A DNA stretch of 45,458 nucleotides from Saprospiraceae bacterium. GTDB taxonomy: Bacteria > Bacteroidota > Bacteroidia > Chitinophagales > Saprospiraceae. Below, piece by piece: positions 19,200-27,509 of this stretch (the first letter of the stretch is position 1; each line of letters starts with the position of its first letter). The notes under the pieces were generated by a model, which had not been told where the DNA came from, searched no databases, and worked only from the letters and a program-made list of their open reading frames with translations. The DNA is taken from positions 1 to 45,458 of the forward strand of contig JADLHT010000064.1 in NCBI GenBank assembly GCA_020848695.1. Direction: 5' to 3'. Both the position numbers and the translations under genes were made by a program.

Positions 19200-20219
19200 T
19201 TATAAAAGTATTTGATGTTGTGGGGTTATTGGTTTTAATTCATGCTTAATTCCTATTATATCGTATAGATCAATCTCAATTGTTCTGCTTAATGCTGTAA
19301 TGGGTACATCATTCGCAGCTCCTTCAAATGGATTTTCTGATGATTCACCAATTTTTTCAAGGGTCGTAAAAATCCAACCGGATAAAGCACTAAATGGTAC
19401 CATCAACCAAATAAACTCTCCAGGCAATTTACCAAATTCCTGTAACATTCCAAGAGGAATTAAAACAATGAATATTTTAATAAACCATAAGTTCGTAGTT
19501 GCAAATTGTCTTGGATATGGAAAGTTTTTTATTCTTTCACATCCACCTTGTAGGTTGTAAAATTCCTGAAGGATGTCATTGATTTCTAAGTAACGGAAAT
19601 GCTCGATATAATTTTTATTTTGAATGGATTCAAGGCTCTTTGATTGAATAGATATAATCTGAGTTGCCTTGTTTGTAGAATTATTTACTTTTTCAATTTC
19701 ATCAGAAGAAAGATATTTTTCTAACGCACTTTTCAATGTCGAATTTTGTTCTTCTACTACGAACCATTTGTTTTTATATTCCTCATTGTGTTCTTTATAT
19801 ATCGATTCCCAGGGTCTTTTTTCTCTAAGTTGATATCTCAAAGCTGTAATCCAGGCAAGATGTCTCTTAACTAAATTAAATTTAATATCCGCAAGTTCTT
19901 CTGGACTTACTGAGGAGTCTTCGGAAGATGCAATAAAACTGTTAATCATCATTCCAAAGCTCCTGCTTGCGTTAAGAATACTTCCCCATATTTTGCGAGC
20001 TTCCCAAAGTCTGTCATATGATGCGTTGTTTTTGAATCCAACTACAAAAGCAACTGCAGTTCCTAATAAAGCGATTGGAAGCCATGGAACTGCAATCCAA
20101 GTACAATTCAGGTATTTGTAAAATATCAAGCTGATGATTGCAATAATGACATGGAAATAAATGTCTTTTCGAGTCCATTTTAAGACTTCCTGAAAAGTAT
20201 AATTTTGACCGATGTGCAT
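19200..20219 (-). CDS. Bestrophin family anion channel
   Basis: A 339-residue inner-membrane protein of the bestrophin (UPF0187) family. The diagnostic region AVPWLPIALLGTAVAFVVG is followed by FKNNASYDRLWEARKIWG, and the protein has two N-terminal and two central hydrophobic helices separated by a long helical cytoplasmic part. Prokaryotic bestrophins form pentameric ion channels; some are cation-selective, others are linked to chloride or bicarbonate. The gene lies directly upstream of a carbonic anhydrase, which favours bicarbonate or pH handling as its role, but this is inference. It starts 32 bases after arsS. Confidence 0.92.
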   Translation of the reverse strand: MHIGQNYTFQEVLKWTRKDIYFHVIIAIISLIFYKYLNCTWIAVPWLPIALLGTAVAFVVGFKNNASYDRLWEARKIWGSILNASRSFGMMINSFIASSEDSSVSPEELADIKFNLVKRHLAWITALRYQLREKRPWESIYKEHNEEYKNKWFVVEEQNSTLKSALEKYLSSDEIEKVNNSTNKATQIISIQSKSLESIQNKNYIEHFRYLEINDILQEFYNLQGGCERIKNFPYPRQFATTNLWFIKIFIVLIPLGMLQEFGKLPGEFIWLMVPFSALSGWIFTTLEKIGESSENPFEGAANDVPITALSRTIEIDLYDIIGIKHELKPITPQHQILL

Positions 20220-20251
20220 TTAGTTTGGATTATGTATATTCAAGTAAGAAT

Positions 20252-21289
20252 TTATGTTATTGTTCCTCCGCAGCTGCTTCCCGATCCTGCTGTGCAGCCA
20301 TAGCAATGCTGATTAACTACAATATTTCTTTTTTTTATTTCATCGAAATCAAAATTATTAATATGATTGAATTCCGATTCAATTTTTAAATCCAGCATCT
20401 GATTAAAATCACAATCATAAATATATCCATCCCATCCTATACTCAATGTATTCCGACACATTACTGCCTCTGCTGCAGCCGGATTGTACGCAGTTATAAG
20501 TTTGTTCATGTAGTACTCGTAATTGTTGCTGGATATCAGATATTCCAGAAATCTGCTTATAGGCATATTGGTAATCGTATATAGATTATTAAATTCAATA
20601 CCAAAATCTTTATATAAAGATTGTTTAAATTCAAGTTGTAATAATTCTTGACTCGCAGGTAAAAACGCCCCGGATGGATTATAAACCAAATTTAATACCA
20701 GTCCGGATTCAAATATTCCATATCCAACTGAGTTTAGCATCTTGAGAGCTTGTATTGAGTCTTCAAAAACACCTTCTCCTCTCTGCCGGTCTGTTCTGTC
20801 TTTTGAATAAAATGGTAAAGAAGAAATAATTTCTACGTTGTTGACTTTAAAAAATTCTGGAAGATCGTTATATTTTTTGTTTGCAACTATAATGGTCAGG
20901 TTACATCTTACGATAATGTGTCTGTTCAATTTGTGTATTTCTTCAACAAACCATCTGAAATGAGGATTCATTTCAGGGGCTCCACCTGTTAAATCTACAG
21001 TTTTAAATTCAGGATTATTTACCAGAATATCCAAGCAAAGTTGCATCGTTTCTTGACTCATAATTTCCTTCCTGTCCGGACCTGCGTCTACATGACAATG
21101 TTTACAGGTCTGATTACACATTTTGCCGATATTGACTTGGAAAATAGATATTTCGGTTGGTTTTAAAGGAAATAGATTGCTTTCAGCTAGAGCATTTTGA
21201 AATGATTTAAAATTTGAATCCCTCTGAATTACTTCCAGTTGATATGCAGGCTCAGCCAATTGGTGATGAAGAGCTTTAAGACTTTTCAC
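20252..21289 (-). CDS. arsS: Arsenosugar biosynthesis radical SAM enzyme ArsS
   Basis: A 345-residue radical SAM protein. The [4Fe-4S] cluster motif is C58-x3-C62-x2-C65 (CNQTCKHCHVDAGPDRKE), followed by DLTGGAPEMNP, and the protein ends in a cysteine-rich tail with C329, C332 and C340 (CYGCTAGSGSSCGG). This is the radical SAM/Cys-rich family whose characterised member ArsS adds the 5'-deoxyadenosyl group to dimethylarsenite on the way to arsenosugars. The start is GTG at 21289; no ATG is close. Its partner, an AhpD-like protein, lies 57 bases upstream in the same direction. No arsM-like methyltransferase is adjacent. Confidence 0.9.
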   Translation of the reverse strand: MKSLKALHHQLAEPAYQLEVIQRDSNFKSFQNALAESNLFPLKPTEISIFQVNIGKMCNQTCKHCHVDAGPDRKEIMSQETMQLCLDILVNNPEFKTVDLTGGAPEMNPHFRWFVEEIHKLNRHIIVRCNLTIIVANKKYNDLPEFFKVNNVEIISSLPFYSKDRTDRQRGEGVFEDSIQALKMLNSVGYGIFESGLVLNLVYNPSGAFLPASQELLQLEFKQSLYKDFGIEFNNLYTITNMPISRFLEYLISSNNYEYYMNKLITAYNPAAAEAVMCRNTLSIGWDGYIYDCDFNQMLDLKIESEFNHINNFDFDEIKKRNIVVNQHCYGCTAGSGSSCGGTIT

Positions 21290-21346
21290 TTATTTTATTA
21301 GAAGGTCAATTAGATAAATAAAAATACAATATAAGACTAAAAATGA

Positions 21347-21682
21347 TTACATGCTTATTTCCTTTACTTTATTCATCATTTGAACTCCATGAACTAAGGA
21401 AGCCCCACCGCGAATTGAAGCCGCAACATGTACAGCTTCCATCATTTGAGCCTCACTGTATCCTTTTTCAACTGCGTCTGTGCTATAAGCATCTATACAA
21501 TAAGGACACTGAACTGCATGAGCGACGGCTAAAGCGATTAAGCTTTTTTCTCTAGCGCTTAATGCCCCATCTTTATATACTTCTCCATACCATGCGAAGA
21601 ATTTGTCACCCATCGTTTTTTGAAAGTCAGATATATTTCCGAATTTTGAGAGGTCGGCGGCCTCATAATAATGTTTACTCAT
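21347..21682 (-). CDS. ArsS-associated AhpD-like (carboxymuconolactone decarboxylase family) protein
   Basis: A 111-residue single-domain protein of the AhpD/CMD fold. The redox pair is C-P-Y-C in QCPYCIDAYS, followed by the family's alanine-rich helix and a GGASLVHG turn. It belongs to the 'arsenosugar biosynthesis-associated peroxidase-like' group that is regularly found beside arsS; in some genomes the first cysteine of the CxxC is selenocysteine, while here it is an ordinary cysteine codon. It probably handles a thiol/redox step in the arsenic pathway, but its reaction is not established. It heads the minus-strand series arsS, bestrophin and carbonic anhydrase. Confidence 0.88.
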   Translation of the reverse strand: MSKHYYEAADLSKFGNISDFQKTMGDKFFAWYGEVYKDGALSAREKSLIALAVAHAVQCPYCIDAYSTDAVEKGYSEAQMMEAVHVAASIRGGASLVHGVQMMNKVKEISM

Positions 21683-21706
21683 TTAGATTAATTCTATTAG
21701 ATGAGG

Positions 21707-21714
21707 CAAAAATA
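21707..21714 (-). promoter_or_regulatory. -7 box for the arsS series
   Basis: On the minus strand this reads TATTTTTG, a full match to TAnnTTTG, ending 25 bases before the ATG of the AhpD-like gene. A clear TTG at the -33 position is not seen, so the promoter is only half supported. Confidence 0.4.
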
Positions 21715-21810
21715 CAGTCTTATTAATAAATTGTTTTTATATTTTTTAATGGAATATTGAAAACCTAAATAAGCTGAATATTTTTTGGAATTTATTAAGT
21801 TAGATTTCTT

Positions 21811-22332
21811 TTACTTTGTGGTTTTAATTCCCATTTGAATTCCTATTTTTTCATATTCAAGATCATTAGGTTCCCATAGTTCAATCTTGTTTCCTTCTAT
21901 ATCCATTATATGTACAAACTTTCCATATTCATAACTTTCGATACTGTCTGTAACGATAACTCCTTCCTTTTGCAAATTATCTACAAGCATGCTTAAATTT
22001 TTTACTCTAAAATTTACCATAAAGTCTTTTGTTGAAGGTTCAAAATATTTTGTAGTTTCTTGAAATGGACTCCATTGAGTGAATCCTTTTTTTGAACTGT
22101 CTATGCTTTGTCTCCATTCGAATACTGAACCATATTGGTTGATTTGTAATCCAAGATGGTGGCTATACCACTCTCTGATTTTTTTTGGATTCTTGCATTT
22201 AAAGAATATACCACCAATACCTGTAACTTTATCGCTAAAGGTTTCTGATTTTATTTGAATGAACTGATTTATTGCAAAACCAAATCCAAATGATACTGAT
22301 ATAATCAGTATAAGAATAGCTGTTTTTTTCAT
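21811..22332 (-). CDS. VOC (glyoxalase-like) protein with N-terminal signal or anchor
   Basis: A 173-residue protein. A hydrophobic N-terminus (about 1-22) precedes a single vicinal-oxygen-chelate domain: GIGGIFFKCKNPKKIREWY, HHLGL, FMVNFRVKNL and the closing HIMDIEGNKIELWEP. The last segment with the D-x-E-G-N-x-I-E-L-W pattern is typical of glyoxalase/bleomycin-resistance relatives. The hydrophobic N-terminus is unusual for the fold and suggests a periplasmic or membrane-tethered protein. The substrate is unknown. Confidence 0.8.
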   Translation of the reverse strand: MKKTAILILIISVSFGFGFAINQFIQIKSETFSDKVTGIGGIFFKCKNPKKIREWYSHHLGLQINQYGSVFEWRQSIDSSKKGFTQWSPFQETTKYFEPSTKDFMVNFRVKNLSMLVDNLQKEGVIVTDSIESYEYGKFVHIMDIEGNKIELWEPNDLEYEKIGIQMGIKTTK

Positions 22333-22400
22333 TCTTCGAAGGATTTATGTGTTTTAATGTTCACTGGAAATAAGTATAAAAATAAAATATTAAGTAAAAA

Positions 22401-22437
22401 ATAAAAGCTCCTGGCAACTGGAGCTTTTATTTTTTTT
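22401..22437. terminator. Bidirectional hairpin terminator after the DUF1761 gene
   Basis: An 11-bp perfect stem, ATAAAAGCTCC at 22401-22411 and GGAGCTTTTAT at 22420-22430, closes an 8-base loop. T runs follow on both strands (seven Ts on plus from 22431; five Ts on minus below 22401). It lies just behind the stop of the DUF1761 gene, which reads leftward into it, and shields the VOC gene. Confidence 0.85.
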
Positions 22438-22452
22438 ATTCGTACTTTGAAT

Positions 22453-22881
22453 TTATTGAACAGGAGCGGAATCCGGTGTTGCTACTGAGTATAAAAATGC
22501 ACCAACCAGTCCCAATGCAATGATCCAATAAATTGCGTTAATTAAAATATTTAACCATGTATTTTTCTGAAACAAGCTATTGCTGATTAACACCAAAGCA
22601 CCTATTAAACCTCCTCCCATAGCACCATGATAGAATCCATGTATAAATTGACTCATTCCTTCTTGTGTATGACTAGACCATTCGTTCAATTTCCAGGATA
22701 AAATCATGGAAATAAGGGTTGAGAGACCCATAGTTAGACCAAAGTTTCCTTCCCTTAATTTTTCTTCTGTAAAACCAAGAGAATTCATCCAGGCTTCACC
22801 AAAAACTTTTGGATGATACCATACATATCCTAATACCATAGGGATTAATCCTCCCAAAAAAATTGCTAAATACTGATTCAT
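22453..22881 (-). CDS. DUF1761 family membrane protein
   Basis: A 142-residue inner-membrane protein with about four helices. The N-terminal GLIPMVLGYVWYHPKVFG, followed by W-M-N-S-L-G-F-T, is the signature of DUF1761, in which a 'G-x-x-W-Y-x-P-x-x-F-G-x-x-W' motif links helix 1 to the first loop. The function of the family is unknown. It stands as a single gene between the terminator at 22401 and the divergent purA gene. Confidence 0.85.
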   Translation of the reverse strand: MNQYLAIFLGGLIPMVLGYVWYHPKVFGEAWMNSLGFTEEKLREGNFGLTMGLSTLISMILSWKLNEWSSHTQEGMSQFIHGFYHGAMGGGLIGALVLISNSLFQKNTWLNILINAIYWIIALGLVGAFLYSVATPDSAPVQ

Positions 22882-22926
22882 AATAAGTTAGTTTTATTCG
22901 TGAAAAAATTGATTTTGTTTGATTGT

Positions 22927-22934
22927 CAAATATA
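22927..22934 (-). promoter_or_regulatory. -7 box upstream of the DUF1761 gene
   Basis: Read on the minus strand this is TATATTTG, a full TAnnTTTG match, 46 bases before the ATG at 22881. No good TTG is present at the -33 distance. Confidence 0.4.
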
Positions 22935-23121
22935 AGCTTTTTTAACTAATATGAGTTAAATCTTTTCTAAATAATATACAAGGAAGACCCGAGTCTGCTA
23001 TATTTTGTTAGGATATTGATATAAAACTAAATAATTCTTAATAGAGTAGAAATCGTGTTGAACATTTACTATTTAGTTTAAAATAGATCTTTATTATGAC
23101 CGATGTGTGATATAGATTTTA

Positions 23122-23129
23122 TATTTTTG
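23122..23129 (+). promoter_or_regulatory. -7 box upstream of purA
   Basis: TATTTTTG matches TAnnTTTG and lies 24 bases before the purA ATG. The -33 TTG is not evident, so only the -7 half is supported. Confidence 0.4.
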
Positions 23130-23152
23130 CCGTTTATTTTTATTTATTAACC

Positions 23153-24418
23153 ATGCCTGTAGATGTAATACTCGGACTCCAATGGGGAGATGAGGGAAAA
23201 GGGAAAATTGTAGATTATTTAGCAGATCAATATAAAGTTGTTTGTCGATTTCAAGGGGGGCCAAACGCGGGTCATACCTTATATATTAATCAAAGAAAAT
23301 TTGTATTACATACAATACCTTCCGGAATATTTAGAACAAATGTAATCAACGTAATCGGTAATGGAGTCGTGTTGGATCCAATTACATTAGAAAAAGAAAT
23401 TAATACCATTCGGCCAGAAATACCTGATCTTTTCGAACGATTATTATTATCCAATAAAACTCAATTAATTCTGCCTACTCATCGCTGGATTGATCTTGCG
23501 TCTGAAACCGCTAAAGGTAAGGAGAAAATCGGATCTACTCTACGAGGAATAGGTCCTTGTTATATGGATAAGACCGGCAGAAATGGAATGAGAGTAGGAG
23601 ATCTTTATGAAGCAGACTGGAAGAATAAGTATGAAGTTCTGAAAGAAAAACATCTTCAGTTTATCAGACAATTTCCAGATGTTGACTTCAATCTTCAAGA
23701 ACAGGAAAAAATTTGGTTTGAATCTATTGAAACGCTTAGAAAGATTAAGGTAATCTCGACAGAATATTATTTACATAATTTATTAGCGAAAGGTGAAAAT
23801 ATTCTTGCAGAAGGCGCACAGGGAACGATGCTTGATGTTGACCATGGAACTTATCCTTATGTTACCTCATCCAATACCATCACTGCAGGGGTCTGTTCAG
23901 GACTTGGAATTGCCCCTCAACATATACGAAAAGTAATTGGCATTGCCAAGGCCTATTGTACTCGAGTAGGTTCAGGTCCGTTTCCTTCAGAACTGTTAGA
24001 TGCGGTAGGTGAAAAATTGAGAAGAGAAGGGAGTGAATTTGGTTCAACTACGGGAAGACCAAGACGTTGTGGATGGTTAGACCTGGTTCAGTTAAAGTAT
24101 GCAATAATTTTAAATGGAGTTACTGAGCTTTGTATTACAAAAATAGATGTACTAAATTCTTTTGATAACTTAAATGTTGCGACTTCCTACACAGTTCACA
24201 ATGAAATCAGGACAGAAGTTCCATTTGATATGAGTACAATTGATAAGGTTCAATTCAATAGTTTTAAGGGTTGGAATTGCTCCCTCAACGAGAACAGGGC
24301 ATTTAACACACTTCCTGAGCAAGTTCTAAATTTTATTCATCAGATAGAAGAATTTACAAAAGTTAAAATAAATTATTTATCAACGGGACCTGGAAGAGAA
24401 GAACTCATCGTTGAGTAG
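23153..24418 (+). CDS. purA: Adenylosuccinate synthetase
   Basis: A 421-residue cytoplasmic enzyme that condenses IMP and aspartate with GTP in the first committed step to AMP. The N-terminal GDEGKGK loop (12-18) carries the catalytic aspartate D13, and GPNAGH ends in the catalytic histidine H41. EGAQGTMLDVDHGTYPYVTSSN and GRPRRCGWLD further along are conserved substrate-binding segments. The length is that of the family. It stands alone in plus orientation, with a promoter-like box upstream and a cobalamin riboswitch starting about 50 bases after its stop. Confidence 0.98.
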   Translation: MPVDVILGLQWGDEGKGKIVDYLADQYKVVCRFQGGPNAGHTLYINQRKFVLHTIPSGIFRTNVINVIGNGVVLDPITLEKEINTIRPEIPDLFERLLLSNKTQLILPTHRWIDLASETAKGKEKIGSTLRGIGPCYMDKTGRNGMRVGDLYEADWKNKYEVLKEKHLQFIRQFPDVDFNLQEQEKIWFESIETLRKIKVISTEYYLHNLLAKGENILAEGAQGTMLDVDHGTYPYVTSSNTITAGVCSGLGIAPQHIRKVIGIAKAYCTRVGSGPFPSELLDAVGEKLRREGSEFGSTTGRPRRCGWLDLVQLKYAIILNGVTELCITKIDVLNSFDNLNVATSYTVHNEIRTEVPFDMSTIDKVQFNSFKGWNCSLNENRAFNTLPEQVLNFIHQIEEFTKVKINYLSTGPGREELIVE

Positions 24419-24458
24419 TTTTGTAATTTATTATTTTCGAAGATTTAAGAATAGTAAT

Positions 24459-24466
24459 TATATTTG
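24459..24466 (+). promoter_or_regulatory. -7 box of the cobalamin riboswitch transcript
   Basis: TATATTTG matches TAnnTTTG and ends four bases before the 5' arm of riboswitch helix P1. Transcription would therefore start almost exactly at the first base of the aptamer. A weak TTC replaces the -33 TTG. Confidence 0.5.
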
Positions 24467-24469
24467 TTC

Positions 24470-24634
24470 TTGATTCGGTGCTTTGCAAATCATACTTAAG
24501 GGTTTTGATTTGCCAAGAGAATAGGGAACCATGTGTAAATCATGGGCTGTCGCGCAACTGTAATTGTTTTTCAAGATTGAAGATGAATCATCTGTCATTT
24601 TGAATAATTAAAGCCAGGAGACCTGCCGATTCAA
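24470..24634 (+). ncRNA. Cobalamin (B12) riboswitch
   Basis: The region holds the ordered elements of the cobalamin aptamer: an opening CGGTGC, a GGGAA segment with the paired GTGTAAATC, the core CGCGCAACTGTAA and the near-invariant B12 box AGCCAGGAGACCTGCC. Helix P1 is visible: TTGATTCGG at 24470-24478 can pair with CCGATTCAA at 24626-24634 with one mismatch. About 90 bases remain before the TonB receptor ATG for the expression platform; a weak AGCTTT/AAAGAGCT pair lies at about 24647-24666. In the known mechanism, B12 binding shuts down expression of the uptake gene behind it. Confidence 0.95.
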
Positions 24635-24723
24635 CCATTATTCATCAGCTTTCGCGATAAAGAGCTTCGAATGTAATCACATTTTTTGTGTCTTTTATTG
24701 CTTAAGCCATTTAAAAATTAGCA

Positions 24724-26880
24724 ATGAAAAGAATCAGTTTTTACCTTGTGTTCTTGATTTCCTTTACTGTCTCAGGTCAGTCTTTGGAAAAGCCTATTCA
24801 ACTGGACAGTATTATTTATTCTGCCAATCGTTCAGAACAGAATCTAATTCAAGTGGGTAAGACAGTCCGTATTATTCAAAATGGGGAGTTGCAAAACCTG
24901 TCAGGAAACTCACTAATGGAAAAAATTAGTCAGCTTACGGCTATGTATGTCGTCGGTACATATCAAAATCCAGGGCAGGTGCAATCCATATATAACAGAG
25001 CTGCTGGTTCTAATCAAAGCAATGTATTTATCGATGGAATACGACTTAATAATGCATCCTCTACGGATAATATTGTAGATTATTCTGAGCTTTCTGATGC
25101 TAATATTGAACGAATTGAAATTGTCAATGGAAACCAAAGTAATATGTTTGGAAGCTCGTCAATCGGAACCACCATAAACCTTATTACCAATCGATGTAAA
25201 GAAAATGGTTTGCATGGTTATTTCAAGTTAAGATACGGTAATTTTGGAAAGAAAACATCTTTGGTAGATCAGAACCTAAATCTATATTATAAGCATAATT
25301 CTGGTATTTATGGGGCTATAACATTTTTTAATAATCAGACGCAAGGAATAAATTCAACAGTTGATACGATTACTGATGTTAATCATTTTAAGTACCAAAA
25401 TTCGGACAGGGATAATTTTTTGAAAAAAGAACAATGGTATAAGGTAGGTATCGATAACGACAGATGGAATGCTTTTGTTCAATACAGGAAGAATTTTCAA
25501 AAAGTAGATCTGGATAAAGGCGCATTCCGTGATGATGATAATAGTTTTTCTGATTCAAGAAGAGATCATGCAAATTTAAATGTAAAATTCCTTATAAATT
25601 CAAGATTGAGTGTCAATCTTCTTTCTGGATATAGCAGATTGAACTATCATTTTAGGGATGATTCATCGGTTGTAAGTGTTTCAGGTCTGACGGATCACAA
25701 TAATGTTAACGCGCGATATCATTCTAATACTTTTTCTACAGATTTATTATTAACGCATCATTCCAAATTTAGTCGAAATACAGTAGGATTAAGTTATAAC
25801 AAGGATGCTATGAGTTTTAATAATTATTATTATTCTGCAGATCCTTTCTTTGGAGTTTTTGAGCTGAATACCATTTTAGATAGCTCTATTTATTCATTAA
25901 GAAATTATTCAGTATTTCTAAATTCAGAAATTAATCTGAAGCAGTTTTTTCGAAATATGAGTAAGTGGAATTTTAATTTTGGTTTAAGAAATACCAATAA
26001 TTCAGCTTTCGGTAATTTCTGGACGTTTGAGTTAAATCCTTATTACCGCTTAAATTCCAGAACTATTGTTTTTGCAAATTATTCAAACGCATTTGTATCA
26101 CCTTCCATCTATCAATTGTACTCTCCGGATCAATCGGCCTTTAATGGTATCACACGAGGTAATTCATCTTTGGTTCCTGAATCATCCAGAAGTATCGAGC
26201 TGGGCTTTCGATCACATCCAACTAAGAGTTTGAATTTTTCCGGTTCGTTATTTTATAATCAAACAAAGAATAGTATCGATTTTGTATATTTATGGAGTTC
26301 AGACATTCCTATCTCGCAATTGGGTTTTCTTGACTATAAGGGTGACCGTTACCTTAATATTGGAAGAAGAGAGAGTTTCGGAATTGATGGAAGTATTTAC
26401 TTTCAATTATTAAAGGGACTTGATTTTACCTTGAATTACCAACTTATATCCGGTAAGAATAAGTTTAACCTTGTCAATATTGATACTTCAACGATAGGAA
26501 ATAATCAGGTACAACTTTACAATTCAGGCCAGTTTATCACCAGTGAGAATTCAAGCTCCAATCTTGCAAGAAGACCTTCCACCCTTAATTTCAAATGCAG
26601 TTACGAAATAAATTCTAAACTTCAAGGTAATATCTTATTACGATGGATTGGCAAGAGAAATGATATCTTTTATGATGATAAGTTGGGACCATTTGGTGCT
26701 TTGGCTCTGACCAGACTTGGAAGGATAAGCTTACTGGATTTTAATGTATCTTATAAGTTAACAGAAAATGTCTTAATACAATATAAAATGGAAAATATTT
26801 TCAACTTAAAATATTCTGATATTATTGGTTATGCCAACAGAGGGAGATCCAATTACTTACAAGTTGCAGCCAGATTCTGA
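24724..26880 (+). CDS. btuB: BtuB-like TonB-dependent cobalamin receptor
   Basis: A 718-residue outer-membrane receptor. The signal peptide covers about 1-19. A plug domain (about 35-150, with the conserved VFIDGIRLNN and IERIEIVNG) precedes a 22-strand barrel that ends in phenylalanine (QVAARF). The family includes importers of many ligands, but control by the cobalamin riboswitch directly upstream makes vitamin B12 or a related corrinoid the likely cargo. No btuFCD or cob genes are in the window. It converges with the anti-sigma gene, with 11 bases between the stops. Confidence 0.9.
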   Translation: MKRISFYLVFLISFTVSGQSLEKPIQLDSIIYSANRSEQNLIQVGKTVRIIQNGELQNLSGNSLMEKISQLTAMYVVGTYQNPGQVQSIYNRAAGSNQSNVFIDGIRLNNASSTDNIVDYSELSDANIERIEIVNGNQSNMFGSSSIGTTINLITNRCKENGLHGYFKLRYGNFGKKTSLVDQNLNLYYKHNSGIYGAITFFNNQTQGINSTVDTITDVNHFKYQNSDRDNFLKKEQWYKVGIDNDRWNAFVQYRKNFQKVDLDKGAFRDDDNSFSDSRRDHANLNVKFLINSRLSVNLLSGYSRLNYHFRDDSSVVSVSGLTDHNNVNARYHSNTFSTDLLLTHHSKFSRNTVGLSYNKDAMSFNNYYYSADPFFGVFELNTILDSSIYSLRNYSVFLNSEINLKQFFRNMSKWNFNFGLRNTNNSAFGNFWTFELNPYYRLNSRTIVFANYSNAFVSPSIYQLYSPDQSAFNGITRGNSSLVPESSRSIELGFRSHPTKSLNFSGSLFYNQTKNSIDFVYLWSSDIPISQLGFLDYKGDRYLNIGRRESFGIDGSIYFQLLKGLDFTLNYQLISGKNKFNLVNIDTSTIGNNQVQLYNSGQFITSENSSSNLARRPSTLNFKCSYEINSKLQGNILLRWIGKRNDIFYDDKLGPFGALALTRLGRISLLDFNVSYKLTENVLIQYKMENIFNLKYSDIIGYANRGRSNYLQVAARF

Positions 26881-26891
26881 AATTTTAATTG

Positions 26892-27509
26892 TTAGGATGC
26901 CAGCCTTTGAACGATTCCTTTTACGGATGATCCTTGGGTTGTAATATTTTTAATCAGGTGTTTTGTTTTTACTGGAACTTCAAAATAGTCTCCGGCCTTA
27001 AATCGGACAATAATACCTTCAAAGTTGCACTCACATTCTCCCTCAAGGATTAAAAAACTTTCTTTAAACTCAGTTGACTCGTGTTCCTCTTCCAATAGAG
27101 ATCCATGTAGCCATACAAGACTCATTTCTTTTAATTCATTTTTAAAGAAGGGGCAAATAGAATAATTTTCATTTGTAATCTGGGGTTTTAATTCATTTAC
27201 AGCCTCTATCCACTCACTAATGTCACTGTGGATATTTATGTTTTCTGGATTGTTCAGATTAATTACTTTTTTTACAAAAGCATCTTTTAATTTCACCAAA
27301 ACTTTAGATTTTAAATTCTGGGTTAATTCTTGCGATGCCTGTGTTTCCAACATAACATTTATTATCCTGTCTATTTCAATTTTTAATGCAGGATATTCTG
27401 TTTCAAGTTGTGCTATTTTCCTTGTTTCATCAATGCTTAAATTTCCAATTACATACTGCTCAAGTATGCCACTGGAAATTAAGTCGATTATTGTAGTATT
27501 ATTGTTCAT
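26892..27509 (-). CDS. Cupin-domain anti-sigma factor
   Basis: A 205-residue protein encoded directly behind an ECF sigma factor, overlapping it by 11 bases. Residues 1-100 look like an anti-sigma N-terminus of the RskA type (LEQYVIGNLSIDETRKIAQLE). Residues about 115-205 form a cupin barrel; the second cupin motif is clear (GDYFEVPVKTKHLIKN, fitting G-x5-P-x4-H-x3-N) and the first has a single histidine in EEEHESTE. The layout is like the ChrR family of ECF anti-sigma factors, but no HxxxCxxC zinc motif is present in the N-terminal part. It should hold the sigma factor inactive until a signal reaches the cupin. Confidence 0.82.
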   Translation of the reverse strand: MNNNTTIIDLISSGILEQYVIGNLSIDETRKIAQLETEYPALKIEIDRIINVMLETQASQELTQNLKSKVLVKLKDAFVKKVINLNNPENINIHSDISEWIEAVNELKPQITNENYSICPFFKNELKEMSLVWLHGSLLEEEHESTEFKESFLILEGECECNFEGIIVRFKAGDYFEVPVKTKHLIKNITTQGSSVKGIVQRLAS

